A stretch of DNA of 64,000 nucleotides from Fibrella rubiginis (GTDB taxonomy: Bacteria; Bacteroidota; Bacteroidia; Cytophagales; Spirosomataceae), in NCBI RefSeq assembly GCF_017353185.1, contig NZ_JAFMYV010000001.1:310001-374000 (forward strand), written 5' to 3'. A program made the position numbers and the translations under genes. Numbering within the stretch: the stretch's first letter is position 1; each line of letters starts with the position of its first letter. Below the pieces are notes generated by a model. That model worked only from the letters and a program-made list of their open reading frames with translations, was not told the DNA's origin and searched no databases. Positions 1 through 9,541 of the stretch are shown here, one piece after another.

Positions 1-1508
1 GTGATGCGGTCGCAGGTAGTAAAATAATTGTTGTTCAGGGCGGTGAGGTACACAAACGGCTTGAACGTAGACCCCGGCTGCCGTTTCCCCTGCGACACAT
101 GGTCGAATTTCATGTGCTTGAAATTAACACCACCTACCCAGGCCCGCACATAACCCGTGGTAGGGTCCATCGACATAAAGCCCGTGTGTAACAGGCGTTT
201 GTAGTAGCGTAGCGAATCCAGTGTGCTCATGGTAGTGTCTTTTTCCATACGCCGGTTGGCGTAGGTAAACACCTTCATCTTTACCTTTTTGTTCAGTTCG
301 CGCCAGATCGCCTTCTTATCATCGCCATACACTGCCGAAAGCAACTTATACCGTGTAGTGCGCTTCACCGAGTTTTCGATGAAGTTGGGCATTTCCTGCC
401 AGGCGTTGCTGGCGTTACGGAAAACCCAGGGGTTGCGCCCACGCCACTGCTGGTAGAACTTAGCCTGCTGATCGCGCATATTGGTCATCACGGCCTCTTC
501 GGCATCGCGCTGCATCCGCGAGTCAATAGTCGAATAAATTTTCAGGCCGCTGGTATACAGGTTCAGTTCCTTGCCGTTCTCCTTGTTATACTGCTTGATC
601 CAGTTTTTAAGCTTGTCTTTTACTACCGCACAGAAATAGGGAGCCTTGTTGGTATTTTGATTTTCAACGTTGAAATCGAGCTTGACCGGTCTGATTTTGT
701 AGAGCACAAACTGGTCGGGTGTCAGAAAATTATACTTTTTCATTTGGCCCAGCACCACATTGCGCCGTTCGCGGGCGCGAGTCTCGAAAATACGGGGATC
801 GAACAGCGACGGGTTTTTCAGCATTCCCACCAGCAGGGCGCTCTCGTCGACTGTAAGTTGCCAGGGTTCCCGGTTGAAATAAGTCTTGGCGGCGGTTTTG
901 ATGCCGTATGTGTTGTTGCCAAACGACACCGTGTTCAGGTACATCATGATGATCTCCTGCTTGGTGTAATTCCGCTCCAGCCGCACGGCCAGAATCCATT
1001 CCTTGGTTTTGGCAATTATCAGTCGAACAACGGGGACTTTGCCCAGAATACCTTCGTATACCTCCTCGCGGGTATCGAACAGGTTCTTGGCCGTTTGTTG
1101 CGTGAGGGTACTACCGCCGCCCGTGCTTGCCGTATTCTTAAACGTGACTAACCCACTTATGGCGCGGGCAATGGACCGGGCATCGATCCCCGAATGCTTC
1201 ATGAATCGGGCATCTTCGGTCGCCAGCAGGGCCGAAATGACGTTGGGTGACACCTGCGTAATATCAACGGGGGTACGGTTTTCCAGGTAGAACTTACCCA
1301 TCTGTGGCCCGTCGTTGAAATAAATGGTTGACGCTTCCTGACTTTTGGGGTTTTCCAGCGCTTTGAGGTTAGGCATGCCACCAAACAGCCAGAGAAAATT
1401 GACGGCTACAGCCAGTACGTAGAGGATAATACCGACAATGCCAATCAGAAATAATTTCCAAAGCCGGGTAATCAACAGGCGATAACGCCCAGAGGCAAAC
1501 TGAATCAT
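1..1508 (-). CDS. mrcA: Penicillin-binding protein 1A (bifunctional transglycosylase/transpeptidase), 3' part cut by the window
   Basis: Class A PBP that polymerises and crosslinks peptidoglycan from the inner-membrane face of the periplasm. The frame reads from ATG at 1508 down to base 1 without a stop, so the C-terminus is outside the window. One N-terminal membrane segment (about residues 11-42) is followed by a GT51 domain with the catalytic Glu in ATEDARF (E98) and the G-G-G-S-T-L-T-Q-Q stretch. The transpeptidase domain begins later, with the SxxK nucleophile motif STFK (S480-K483) preceded by R-Q-P-G. It lies 3' of the SprE-like gene on the same strand, separated by a long hairpin at 1528-1625. 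Truncation is a window effect only. Confidence 0.95.
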   Translation of the reverse strand, partial: MIQFASGRYRLLITRLWKLFLIGIVGIILYVLAVAVNFLWLFGGMPNLKALENPKSQEASTIYFNDGPQMGKFYLENRTPVDITQVSPNVISALLATEDARFMKHSGIDARSIARAISGLVTFKNTASTGGGSTLTQQTAKNLFDTREEVYEGILGKVPVVRLIIAKTKEWILAVRLERNYTKQEIIMMYLNTVSFGNNTYGIKTAAKTYFNREPWQLTVDESALLVGMLKNPSLFDPRIFETRARERRNVVLGQMKKYNFLTPDQFVLYKIRPVKLDFNVENQNTNKAPYFCAVVKDKLKNWIKQYNKENGKELNLYTSGLKIYSTIDSRMQRDAEEAVMTNMRDQQAKFYQQWRGRNPWVFRNASNAWQEMPNFIENSVKRTTRYKLLSAVYGDDKKAIWRELNKKVKMKVFTYANRRMEKDTTMSTLDSLRYYKRLLHTGFMSMDPTTGYVRAWVGGVNFKHMKFDHVSQGKRQPGSTFKPFVYLTALNNNYFTTCDRI

Positions 1509-1527
1509 AGGGGTGGGTAGGGGAGGG

Positions 1528-1625
1528 ATTTACGATGGACGATTTATGGCTTGCGCGTCAGCTTTTACACGAGCAAGCTGACGCGCAAGCCATAAATTGT
1601 CCATCGTCATGCGTCCAGCGTAAAT
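1528..1625. repeat. Long intergenic hairpin, GCTGACGC cap
   Basis: Arms 1534-1564 and 1575-1605 pair over 31 bp with a single G:T wobble; an outer ATTTAC/GTAAAT pair (1528-1533, 1620-1625) extends it. The loop is 10 nt. It starts 5 nt past the stop of the SprE-like gene and lies upstream of the PBP1A start. The loop-proximal stem carries GCGTCAGC/GCTGACGC, shared with several other hairpins of the window. There is no T-run after it. Confidence 0.9.
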
Positions 1626-1630
1626 CAATA

Positions 1631-3907
1631 CTATTTCCTTTTCGCCGTGAGTTGCTCAGCGGCGGCTTGACGTTCTTTTACGTGGGGCAATAGGGGACTA
1701 GTCGGGTAGTCGCGGACGAATTCGCCCAGTGCCTGTCGATACGCGTCCACGTTTTGCACACGCCCCAGCAAGATAATGCGCAACAGGGCGAACTTGTCTG
1801 CAATTTTTGAGCCACCGTACGTGCCAATAGCTGCTTCGGTGCGGGCCAGGGCTTCGGTGCTATTACCCGATTGAAACAAGGCATATAACGACGAGTAAAC
1901 CTGGTTGGCAACCACTTCATTGACTGCCCCGCCCCGCCCAGATGTAGTCGAACCTGTTTCGGCCACCGTGGCCTGTCCATCAGCCGAGGCCAGCTTGGCG
2001 TAGGATGATGTAGGGAATTCGGTCAACAGTCGCTCACGCCAGGGGGATGGCTTACCCAGTTGCTGTGCTGACAAGTACATAAGGTAATAGGCCTCTGGTC
2101 GGTAGCTGGAGTTAGGAAAACGGGTCAGCAACTGATCGATTACGGCCATAGCCTGCGCAGGCTGGTCGAGCTGAAACTTGTACACTTTTCCCTGCCGGTA
2201 CAGTGCCGACTCGAGCAGGTCATTCGACTTCTGAATAGCCTCGGTAGAGAACGGAATCTGCCGGTAAAGCTCATCCTTCTGCGCTTTGCGCTGGTTGAGC
2301 GTATTGCCGCCCACGGCCGACCGGGTGCCAGTGGTAGCCAGTTGAGGGTCGGGGTTCGTGGCGTTGGCTGGGTTGGCACCGTTCAGCGGATTTGTTTCTG
2401 AGGCCACTGCCACCGACGCATCCTTGTTCAATCGCCGCCAGTTGTCGGTCAATGGCCGGTTGCCCCAGACCTGATTAAATTCCTGCAAGCCCTGGGCCAT
2501 TTGCACCGGGTTATAGAGCACCCAACGGTCGGCGGGGGCAAGGTCAGAGTTGGTAGCCTGCGCTCCGCTGACCGACGTTCGACCGGTCACCTGTTGAGCC
2601 AGGGCTAATTGAGCCGCCTCATCTTTGGCCTGCTGGTCCAGCACCCGGTCGAGCAGTTTGTCAAGGGCGGCGGGGTTCATTTGGGCCAGGCGCTGCAGAC
2701 TGTCTTCGCGCAGAATAATGGCCTGGTTAGCCACAAACTCGTCCAGCGTTTTTTTGCGCCCTGCCAGCTTTGCATAGAGGGAGTTGTTTTGGGGCAGTAA
2801 CGCTAATGCGCTATCGTAATAGGCCTGCGCTTTGCTGTAATTACGTTTTTGGTCAAAATAAATCGAACCTATTTCAGCATAGGTCAGCGGTACCTGATCG
2901 GTGTTGGTCAGGCCCACCTGCACAGCTTTGTTGTAGTTCGCCAATGCCCGGTCGTAATTACCCCGACGGGCGTCGGTGCGCGCCATCGTGAAATAAATCT
3001 TGTCTTTCAGGTCTGAGTTCTTCCGGTCGGCCAGCATCGATTCAAACCGGTCGGTATTACGGGCCTGCTGTTTAGGGTCGCTACCATCGGCCTGCATCAG
3101 GTAAATGTTGGCGAAAAATTCCTGGTCGTAGTTGGGACGCGATTTCAGCACCGCCTGAAAATGGGGTGTGGCCAAGGCTGGTTTACCACCTGCTTCATAC
3201 AGTTGCCCCGCAATGAGGTGCAGCCGTGCTGTGGCTTCCGATTTCGGCAGCATCGGAAACGTAGCATCCAGAATGCCCGCTGCTATCAGGTTTTCGCCTT
3301 TTTTCTGGTGCAGGTTGGCTTTGGTGAGGTAAAAATCACGGGTATTCGGTTTGTTCAATGGCTGCGTCCGCAGGTATTCGGCCACAGTCAGCCCGTTGGC
3401 AAAATCGCCCGTTTCAGTATAGGCCCGCATGAGGTAGATGAGTGCCTCGTGTTTGTCGTTATCATCGGTGCCTTTCGTATTCACATACTTAAACACCTCA
3501 ATGGCGTTGGGCAGGTCTTGCCGGTAGAGCCGCGTTTTACCCACCAGGATATAGGCGTTATCAAGCCACTTACTGTTCTGATGCCGCTCGGCCACCAGCG
3601 ACGCCTTTTTGATGGCGTCGTCTAGCTGCGGCCGCACGCCCTGCGTCGCGTTCGAGTCGAGCGGGAGCAGAATGGGCAGTATTTCGTTGTAATTGTCTTT
3701 GCGGTTTTTGAACAGATGCCGCTCTACTTCGTCGATGTCGTCGCGGGCCATCACATAAGCATTGAAGTGCGCCGTGAGGTTGTGGTAACCTTTGCTCATG
3801 GCCCCGTTGCTTGTCTGTGAACACGACAGCAAACTGCCTGCCGACCCTACCAGTAAGCTGTAAAGAAGTAGTTTATGTGGCCAGGATGCCGTCATGGGTG
3901 TAGACAA
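1631..3907 (-). CDS. sprE: TPR-repeat lipoprotein, SprE/PorW-like (gliding / type IX secretion)
   Basis: A 758-residue exported lipoprotein: a hydrophobic segment (13-27) ends in L-L-S-C, lipidated Cys29 expected. The region after it (KGYHNLTAHFNAY, then NYNEILPIL) matches what I remember of the N-terminus of SprE/PorW, the TPR lipoprotein needed for gliding and type IX secretion. Helical TPR-like repeats fill about residues 100-380 and 560-750, with a low-complexity Asn/Ala/Thr linker near 500-540. It is divergent from the ATP synthase operon and followed by PBP1A, an arrangement I recall from other Bacteroidota. The assignment to SprE rather than a generic TPR lipoprotein is from recognition, not from a search. 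Confidence 0.72.
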   Translation of the reverse strand: MSTPMTASWPHKLLLYSLLVGSAGSLLSCSQTSNGAMSKGYHNLTAHFNAYVMARDDIDEVERHLFKNRKDNYNEILPILLPLDSNATQGVRPQLDDAIKKASLVAERHQNSKWLDNAYILVGKTRLYRQDLPNAIEVFKYVNTKGTDDNDKHEALIYLMRAYTETGDFANGLTVAEYLRTQPLNKPNTRDFYLTKANLHQKKGENLIAAGILDATFPMLPKSEATARLHLIAGQLYEAGGKPALATPHFQAVLKSRPNYDQEFFANIYLMQADGSDPKQQARNTDRFESMLADRKNSDLKDKIYFTMARTDARRGNYDRALANYNKAVQVGLTNTDQVPLTYAEIGSIYFDQKRNYSKAQAYYDSALALLPQNNSLYAKLAGRKKTLDEFVANQAIILREDSLQRLAQMNPAALDKLLDRVLDQQAKDEAAQLALAQQVTGRTSVSGAQATNSDLAPADRWVLYNPVQMAQGLQEFNQVWGNRPLTDNWRRLNKDASVAVASETNPLNGANPANATNPDPQLATTGTRSAVGGNTLNQRKAQKDELYRQIPFSTEAIQKSNDLLESALYRQGKVYKFQLDQPAQAMAVIDQLLTRFPNSSYRPEAYYLMYLSAQQLGKPSPWRERLLTEFPTSSYAKLASADGQATVAETGSTTSGRGGAVNEVVANQVYSSLYALFQSGNSTEALARTEAAIGTYGGSKIADKFALLRIILLGRVQNVDAYRQALGEFVRDYPTSPLLPHVKERQAAAEQLTAKRK

Positions 3908-3923
3908 ATTTGGGGGTGCCCGA

Positions 3924-3954
3924 TTGGCGAGCCACCACCAGAAACGTACCTTTG
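3924..3954 (+). promoter_or_regulatory. Predicted Bacteroidota sigma-A promoter of the atp operon
   Basis: TACCTTTG at 3947-3954 fits the -7 consensus TAnnTTTG exactly. TTG at 3924-3926 could serve as the -33 element with a 20-nt spacer. The expected start near 3959 gives a leader of about 100 nt before atpZ. Not experimentally supported. Confidence 0.5.
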
Positions 3955-4060
3955 CCGCTAAGCGTCGGTACGGGTGAGCCTTCTAAAAGGTAAACGATTT
4001 CCAGTTATCGAACGTATCCATGTTCGTGCCAATCCCGCGAATCTACGCAATTTTTCAACC

Positions 4061-4309
4061 ATGAACGACGCCCCCAACCCCGACCAGCGCCCTGACGAAG
4101 ACCCCAACATAGACCGTCGACCGTCGGCTTATGCGCAATACAGTAGCATTGCGTTTCAGATGCTGGCTACCATCGGCCTTGGCGTTTATGCGGGTATGAA
4201 ACTGGATCAATGGCAGGGCAACAAGACCCCTGGCTGGACGATCGGTTTGTCGCTGACGGCCATTTTCGCGTCGTTATATCTGTTTATCCGGCAATTGCCA
4301 AAGAATTAA
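4061..4309 (+). CDS. atpZ: AtpZ-like F0F1 ATP synthase accessory protein
   Basis: An 82-residue protein of the AtpZ/AtpI family (putative F0F1-ATPase subunit), a small membrane protein at the head of atp operons. A charged Pro/Asp-rich N-terminus (MNDAPNPDQRPDEDP) is followed by two membrane helices (about 34-50 and 59-76) separated by D-Q-W-Q-G-N-K-T-P-G-W. The frame is open upstream to a GTG at 3974, but ATG 4061 is preferred because the upstream residues look non-coding and the length then fits the family. First gene of the atpZ-(atpI-like)-atpB-E-F-H run. Confidence 0.85.
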   Translation: MNDAPNPDQRPDEDPNIDRRPSAYAQYSSIAFQMLATIGLGVYAGMKLDQWQGNKTPGWTIGLSLTAIFASLYLFIRQLPKN

Positions 4310-4324
4310 AGCCGGGTTAAGGCA

Positions 4325-4687
4325 ATGCGCAATACATTACTACTGTCGGCCCTGTTCGGAATTGTATTTTTTGTAGCCGGACGTTTTTACGGGGCTACGT
4401 GGGTACATCCGCTTTGGCCTTACATTTTACTGTTCTACGTGGCGGTGGCTGCACTGCTCAATCGACTGATGAGTTTTGTAAAAGACCCTAAATCAGCCCA
4501 ATTCACCACTTTCTATCTTGCTTTTGTCACGGCCAAGCTTGTGTTGAGTTTCATCTTCATGGGCGTGCTACTCTACAATGGCGTGTCTGCACGGGCCACG
4601 TTTGTGATTACGTTTCTTGTACTGTATTTAGTTTATACGAGTTTTGAAATCTACGGCCTTACGCGTAAATTGCGACGCGATTCATAG
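4325..4687 (+). CDS. AtpI-like four-helix membrane protein in the atp operon
   Basis: A 120-residue very hydrophobic protein with four predicted membrane helices (about 3-20, 29-47, 65-86, 89-110) and a basic tail ending R-K-L-R-R-D. It sits 15 nt after atpZ and 19 nt before atpB, the slot where many Bacteroidota have a second small AtpI-type protein. AtpI family members assist assembly of the c-ring. The sequence itself shows no diagnostic motif, so the role is inferred from position and topology. Confidence 0.65.
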   Translation: MRNTLLLSALFGIVFFVAGRFYGATWVHPLWPYILLFYVAVAALLNRLMSFVKDPKSAQFTTFYLAFVTAKLVLSFIFMGVLLYNGVSARATFVITFLVLYLVYTSFEIYGLTRKLRRDS

Positions 4688-4706
4688 AAACGCCTACTAA
4701 TTTCAT

Positions 4707-5807
4707 ATGATGGGTTCATCAATCAAGCAATTATTACTCGCGTTCGCCCTGATTATCAGCACGGTTTCGGGCGTTTTTGCGCAGGAGCATACCCTCGACG
4801 GGCAGGAGACCAAACACGAGCAGGAGAAAGGATTCAATGTGGGCGATATGATCAAGCACCACATCCGCGATGACCGGGGGTGGGAGTTTGCGCATGGCAT
4901 TACCCTGCCATTGCCCGTCATTCTGTACTCAAAAGATCGCGGTCTGGAAGTTTTCTCATCGTCGCACCTGAACCACGGTGCCATCTATGAAGGCTACAAG
5001 TCGGAGCATGGTCACATCCACCGTGTCGATGCTGCTGGTAAGCCAGACGAAAATGTGCACGTTTATGATTTTTCCATTACCAAAAACGTGGCATCGCTGA
5101 TACTGAGTGCGCTGATTCTGTTTTTCGTCTTTACATCAGTTGCTAAAGGATACGATAAGAATAAAGGCAAGGCCCCGTCAGGTTTGCAGTCGTTTCTGGA
5201 GCCTATTGTCATGTTTGTCCGTGACGAAATCGCCAAGCCTAACCTTGGCCCTAAATACGCCACGTATCTGCCTTATCTGCTTACGCTGTTCTTCTTTATT
5301 CTGGTAAACAACCTGTTGGGTCTGCTTCCGGGCGGTGCCAACCTGACCGGCAATATTGCCGTGACGATGGTGCTGGCAGTAATCACGTTTTTCGTAACGA
5401 GTTTCAGCGGCAACAAACATTACTGGATGCACCTGGTAAAACCTACTGGCGTGCCCGTGGCGCTGCTGCCCATTATGATCCCGGTAGAAATTGTGGGTTT
5501 GTTCATGAAGCCCCTATCACTGATGATCCGGTTATTTGCCAACATCACGGCGGGCCACATTATCATTCTTAGCCTGCTTGCGCTCATTTTCATTGCCGGA
5601 CAGGCGGGCGCAGGTACCGGTTATGGTGTTTCGTTGATTGTTGTGCCCTTTACACTCTTTATGAACCTGATCGAATTGCTGGTAGCGTTTCTGCAGGCGT
5701 TCATCTTCACGCTGCTGACGTCGATGTATATCGGTAGCGCCATTGAAGAACACCACGAAGCTGACCACGGCATTGGGTACGAAGGTCCCGGCGTTGAGAT
5801 AGGGTAA
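4707..5807 (+). CDS. atpB: ATP synthase F0 subunit a
   Basis: Subunit a carries the proton half-channels beside the c-ring. The 366-residue protein has an N-terminal signal-like segment ending G-V-F-A-Q (about 26) and a periplasmic extension to about 125, usual for Bacteroidota AtpB, then five or six membrane helices. The conserved stator arginine is R275 in PLSLMIRLFANITAGH, and the last helix holds L-V-A-F-L-Q-A-F-I-F-T. Start: two ATG codons in tandem (4707, 4710). Downstream, a 20-bp hairpin (5816-5920) separates it from atpE. Confidence 0.97.
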   Translation: MMGSSIKQLLLAFALIISTVSGVFAQEHTLDGQETKHEQEKGFNVGDMIKHHIRDDRGWEFAHGITLPLPVILYSKDRGLEVFSSSHLNHGAIYEGYKSEHGHIHRVDAAGKPDENVHVYDFSITKNVASLILSALILFFVFTSVAKGYDKNKGKAPSGLQSFLEPIVMFVRDEIAKPNLGPKYATYLPYLLTLFFFILVNNLLGLLPGGANLTGNIAVTMVLAVITFFVTSFSGNKHYWMHLVKPTGVPVALLPIMIPVEIVGLFMKPLSLMIRLFANITAGHIIILSLLALIFIAGQAGAGTGYGVSLIVVPFTLFMNLIELLVAFLQAFIFTLLTSMYIGSAIEEHHEADHGIGYEGPGVEIG

Positions 5808-5815
5808 AGTTTAAC

Positions 5816-6228
<413 letters not shown>

Positions 6229-6292
6229 GTAGCTTTTACCGTATCTCGTCGGCGCAATAGGCAATGACACACGGGATACACCGCATTTGAAG

Positions 6293-6328
6293 GTAGCCTG
6301 CCAACTGGAATCGCCATTGGCGGGCTAC
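6293..6328. other. Short hairpin between atpE and atpF
   Basis: Arms GTAGCCTGCCAA (6293-6304) and TTGGCGGGCTAC (6317-6328) pair over 12 bp with one wobble and a 12-nt loop. The 158-nt spacer shows no gene. Possibly an mRNA processing or stability element that sets the c:b ratio. It is unlike the dialect hairpins elsewhere. Confidence 0.5.
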
Positions 6329-6386
6329 TTCTCTGAAACAAAAGAAAGCGTACTGTTTTACACATCACTTTTAGTTTATACCAACC

Positions 6387-6881
6387 ATGGACCTGCTTAT
6401 TCCCGATCTCGGCTTATTGTTCTGGCAGATCATCATTTTCGGAGGCCTGTTCTTCATCCTGCGCAAGTTTGCCTGGGGGCCCATCACCCAAAGCCTGAAA
6501 GAACGCGAAGACAATATTCAGGGTGCGCTTGATCTGGCTGAAAAGACGCGTGGCGAAATGGCCAAGCTGAAATCAGAAAACGAGCAGATTCTGGCCCAAG
6601 CCCGCAACGAGCGCGACGTTATGCTGCGTGGTGCTAAAGAAACTGCCGATAAGATGGTAGCTGATGCCCGTGACCGGGCCAACATAGAAGGTCAGCGGAT
6701 GCTGGAGCAAGCCCGTGAGGCCATGCAGAACGAACGTCAGGCCTTGGTTGCCCAGATGAAAAAAGAGGTGGTAAATCTCTCTATCGAAGTAGCCGAGAAA
6801 GTGCTTCGTCGTGAACTGAACGACAAGGCATCGCAGGAGAAATTGGTGCAGGATCTGGTGGCTACGTCACACCTAAACTAA
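6387..6881 (+). CDS. atpF: ATP synthase F0 subunit b
   Basis: A 164-residue peripheral stalk subunit. It has one N-terminal membrane helix (about 7-27, LGLLFWQIIIFGGLFFIL), followed by K-F-A-W-G-P-I and then a long, charged, heptad-like helix to the C-terminus that dimerises and reaches the F1 head. Length is typical. It lies 158 nt after atpE and 7 nt before atpH. Confidence 0.96.
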   Translation: MDLLIPDLGLLFWQIIIFGGLFFILRKFAWGPITQSLKEREDNIQGALDLAEKTRGEMAKLKSENEQILAQARNERDVMLRGAKETADKMVADARDRANIEGQRMLEQAREAMQNERQALVAQMKKEVVNLSIEVAEKVLRRELNDKASQEKLVQDLVATSHLN

Positions 6882-6888
6882 GGCAGGC

Positions 6889-7428
6889 ATGGCTATTTCA
6901 ACTGTTGCTGCCCGTTATGCCAAATCATTGATTGATCTGGCTCAGACACAGGGCATTGTCGAAGAGATGCATACGGATATGCAATACTTTAAGCGCACCA
7001 TCACCGAGAACCGGTCGCTGGGTGTATTGCTTAAGAATCCGATTGTGCGTAACGAAAAGAAATGGAGTATCATTAAGGCTGTTTTTGCCACCCGGCTGCA
7101 ACCGCTGACGATGTCGTTCTTCCACATTGTAGCCCAGAAGGGCCGCGACAATATTCTTGACGCCATCGCTGATGCATTCATTGCGCAGTACGACAAAATG
7201 AAGGGCATCGAACGGGCTACTGTTATCACTACGGTTCCCCTCACCGAGGCTGTTCGTGAAAAACTGAAGGCCCAGGTGAAGACCATGACCGGCAGCAAGA
7301 CTGTGGAACTGGAAGAAAAGTATGATGATAAACTCATTGGTGGTTATGTACTGCGCGTGGGCGACCGGCAGTTTGATGCATCGCTGCGCAGTCAATTGAA
7401 TGACCTGCGGCTTTCGTTTATGAATTAA
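6889..7428 (+). CDS. atpH: ATP synthase F1 subunit delta
   Basis: A 179-residue subunit that joins the peripheral stalk to the top of F1. The N-terminal six-helix domain starts V-A-A-R-Y-A-K-S-L-I-D-L-A, and the C-terminal part contains the family's K-Y-D-D-K-L-I-G-G-Y-V-L-R-V-G-D. It is the last gene of this operon: a strong terminator follows at 7461 and then an unrelated aminotransferase. The genes for alpha, gamma, beta and epsilon are not in this window. Confidence 0.95.
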   Translation: MAISTVAARYAKSLIDLAQTQGIVEEMHTDMQYFKRTITENRSLGVLLKNPIVRNEKKWSIIKAVFATRLQPLTMSFFHIVAQKGRDNILDAIADAFIAQYDKMKGIERATVITTVPLTEAVREKLKAQVKTMTGSKTVELEEKYDDKLIGGYVLRVGDRQFDASLRSQLNDLRLSFMN

Positions 7429-7460
7429 TTAGCCGTTGGACGATAGTTTTAGACGTTGGA

Positions 7461-7496
7461 AAAGCCGCCCTACACGGGGCGGCTTTCGTATTTTTG
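7461..7496 (+). terminator. Rho-independent terminator of the atp operon, with an overlapping -7 box
   Basis: AAAGCCGCCC (7461-7470) pairs perfectly with GGGCGGCTTT (7477-7486) around TACACG and is followed by a T-rich run. The same T-run forms TATTTTTG (7489-7496), a TAnnTTTG match that could be the -7 element for the aminotransferase gene starting at 7525. No -33 TTG is seen at the right distance. Confidence 0.75.
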
Positions 7497-7524
7497 TTCT
7501 CTTACGCAGTTCTCCCGTTCGTTG

Positions 7525-8682
7525 ATGATTATCCCACTGGCCCACCGTGCCAACCAAGCCCAGGAATACTATTTTTCCATCAAGCTCGCCGAGGTTCGGA
7601 AACTCGTGGCAGCGGGTCATGATGTTATCAATATTGGCATCGGTAACCCCGACATGATGCCTTCCAACACCACGCTGGAAACCCTGGCGCAGACGGCCCA
7701 ACAGCCCGGTGCGCATGGTTACCAATCCTATAAAGGTATCCCCGCCCTCCGGCAGGCCATTGCTCATTTCTATAGCCATACCTATGGTGTGACCCTGGAC
7801 TCCGAAACGGAGATAATGCCCCTGATTGGCTCGAAAGAAGGTATTACGCACCTGTCGCTGACGTTTTTAAACGAAGGTGACGAAGTGCTGGTGCCAGAAC
7901 TGGGCTACCCCGCTTACCGCGCTGTGAGCCAAATGGTAGGTGCCAACGTAGTGGAGTACAGTTTGCAGGAGCACCAGGGCTGGCAACCCGACTGGCAACA
8001 GATGGCCGACCTTCTCACCGACCGGACGCGCCTTGTCTGGCTCAACTACCCACATATGCCTACGGGTGCTCCCGCCACGCGTGAACTGTTTGAATCGGCG
8101 GTGCGGTTTGCTCATGACCACAGCGTGTTGCTCTGCCACGACAACCCGTATAGCCTCATTCTGAATAAAAAGGCCCCAATCAGCCTGCTATCGGTTGACG
8201 GAGCCAATGAGGTAGCGGTCGAGTTGAATTCGATGAGCAAATCGCACAATATGGCGGGTTGGCGCGTAGGCTGGATGGCCGCTGCCAAACCCTATGTCGA
8301 CGCGGTGCTGACGATAAAGAGCAACGTTGATTCGGGAATGTTTCTGGCCATTCAGCAGGCAGCCGCTACAGCACTGCACAACACCGATGCCTGGCATGCC
8401 GAACGCAATGCTGTTTATCAGGGCCGCCTGGAAGCTGCCTATGCGTTTTTAGATGCCCTCGACTGCGCTTACGCCCGTGATCAGGAAGGACTGTTTCTTT
8501 GGGCTAAACTGCCCGACCATATTCCGTCAGCGGAAGGGCTGGTAGATGATTTGCTGTACAATAAACACGTATTCATTGCCCCCGGCCTGATCTTCGGCCC
8601 CAAAGGCAACCGGTACATACGCGTCTCGCTCTGTATGCCCAAAGAGCGTATCGAGCAGGCCACCAAACGCATTCTGACATGA
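7525..8682 (+). CDS. PLP-dependent aminotransferase class I/II
   Basis: A 385-residue fold-type I aminotransferase. Visible signatures are GIGNPDMMP near the N-terminus, G-S-K-E-G-I-T-H (PLP phosphate region), H-D-N-P-Y (Asp that contacts the pyridine nitrogen) and SMSKSHNMAGWRVGW with the Schiff-base Lys. It overlaps tyrA by 4 nt (ATGA), so it probably supplies the aromatic amino acid transamination next to prephenate dehydrogenase. An aspartate or LL-diaminopimelate-type specificity is equally possible from sequence alone. ATG 7525 is chosen over an upstream frame reaching 7456 that runs through the terminator. Confidence 0.9.
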   Translation: MIIPLAHRANQAQEYYFSIKLAEVRKLVAAGHDVINIGIGNPDMMPSNTTLETLAQTAQQPGAHGYQSYKGIPALRQAIAHFYSHTYGVTLDSETEIMPLIGSKEGITHLSLTFLNEGDEVLVPELGYPAYRAVSQMVGANVVEYSLQEHQGWQPDWQQMADLLTDRTRLVWLNYPHMPTGAPATRELFESAVRFAHDHSVLLCHDNPYSLILNKKAPISLLSVDGANEVAVELNSMSKSHNMAGWRVGWMAAAKPYVDAVLTIKSNVDSGMFLAIQQAAATALHNTDAWHAERNAVYQGRLEAAYAFLDALDCAYARDQEGLFLWAKLPDHIPSAEGLVDDLLYNKHVFIAPGLIFGPKGNRYIRVSLCMPKERIEQATKRILT

Positions 8683-9536
8683 ACATTTCCATCATTGGTA
8701 TTGGTTTGCTCGGCGGCTCATTTGCGTTGGCTGTACGCGAAAAATATCCGAAGGCACGATTTATTGGGGTTGATGCCTCACAAGTGCACGGACAACTGGC
8801 CTTAGCTAAGGGCATTATTGATGAGGCAATGCCGCTAGAACAGGCCGTTCCCATAAGCGATCTAGTCGTGCTGGCTACCCCCGTCAACACCATTCTGACC
8901 CTACTGCCCGGTATTCTGAATACCCTGCCCGAACAGGCCACGGTGCTTGATCTGGGGTCGACCAAAGAGAGCATCTGCACCCTGGCCGACGCACACCCCA
9001 AACGGAGGCAGTTTGTGGCGGCGCATCCCATGGCGGGTACCGAAAACTCGGGACCCGGCGCGGCGTTCCGGGAGTTGCTGCCGGGCAAAAACCTCATTAT
9101 CTGCGACCGCGAGAAGAGCGCCCCCGATAGTCTGAAGCTAGTGGAAGCGCTGTTTTTGGATATTGGTATGAAGCTATTTTACATGACCCCTCAGGAACAT
9201 GATCTACACCTCGCCTACGTGTCGCACCTGAGTCACATCAGCGCGTTTGCTCTGGGGCTGACTGTGTTGGAAAAAGAAAAAGACGAGCAGGCCATCTTCG
9301 ATATGGCCAGTACGGGTTTCAGCAGCACTGTCCGCCTGGCTAAAAGCTCACCTCAGATGTGGGCACCCATTTTCGACCAAAACCGCGAAAACGTCTCGCA
9401 GGCCCTTGCCGATTATATCGAGTTTCTGCAACGCTTCAAAACGCTCATCGACGACCGCGACGTATCAAATTCCCTCGATTTCATGGCCCGCGCCAATGTT
9501 ATCCGCCGGGTACTGGAGGGGATCGAGAAGCGGTAA
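8679..9536 (+). CDS. tyrA: Prephenate dehydrogenase
   Basis: A 285-residue enzyme that oxidatively decarboxylates prephenate to 4-hydroxyphenylpyruvate for tyrosine synthesis. The Rossmann motif IGIGLLGGS is at residues 5-13. The substrate region H-P-M-A-G-T-E-N-S-G-P and the helical H-L-S-H-I-S segment are typical of TyrA. No ACT or chorismate mutase domain is fused. It is translationally coupled to the aminotransferase upstream. Confidence 0.93.
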   Translation: MNISIIGIGLLGGSFALAVREKYPKARFIGVDASQVHGQLALAKGIIDEAMPLEQAVPISDLVVLATPVNTILTLLPGILNTLPEQATVLDLGSTKESICTLADAHPKRRQFVAAHPMAGTENSGPGAAFRELLPGKNLIICDREKSAPDSLKLVEALFLDIGMKLFYMTPQEHDLHLAYVSHLSHISAFALGLTVLEKEKDEQAIFDMASTGFSSTVRLAKSSPQMWAPIFDQNRENVSQALADYIEFLQRFKTLIDDRDVSNSLDFMARANVIRRVLEGIEKR

Positions 9537-9541
9537 AGTCA

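Noticed and set aside
1..1508. Frameshifted or truncated PBP1A pseudogene
   Set aside because: The frame is continuous to the window edge, with intact transglycosylase and SxxK motifs; it is only cut by the window.
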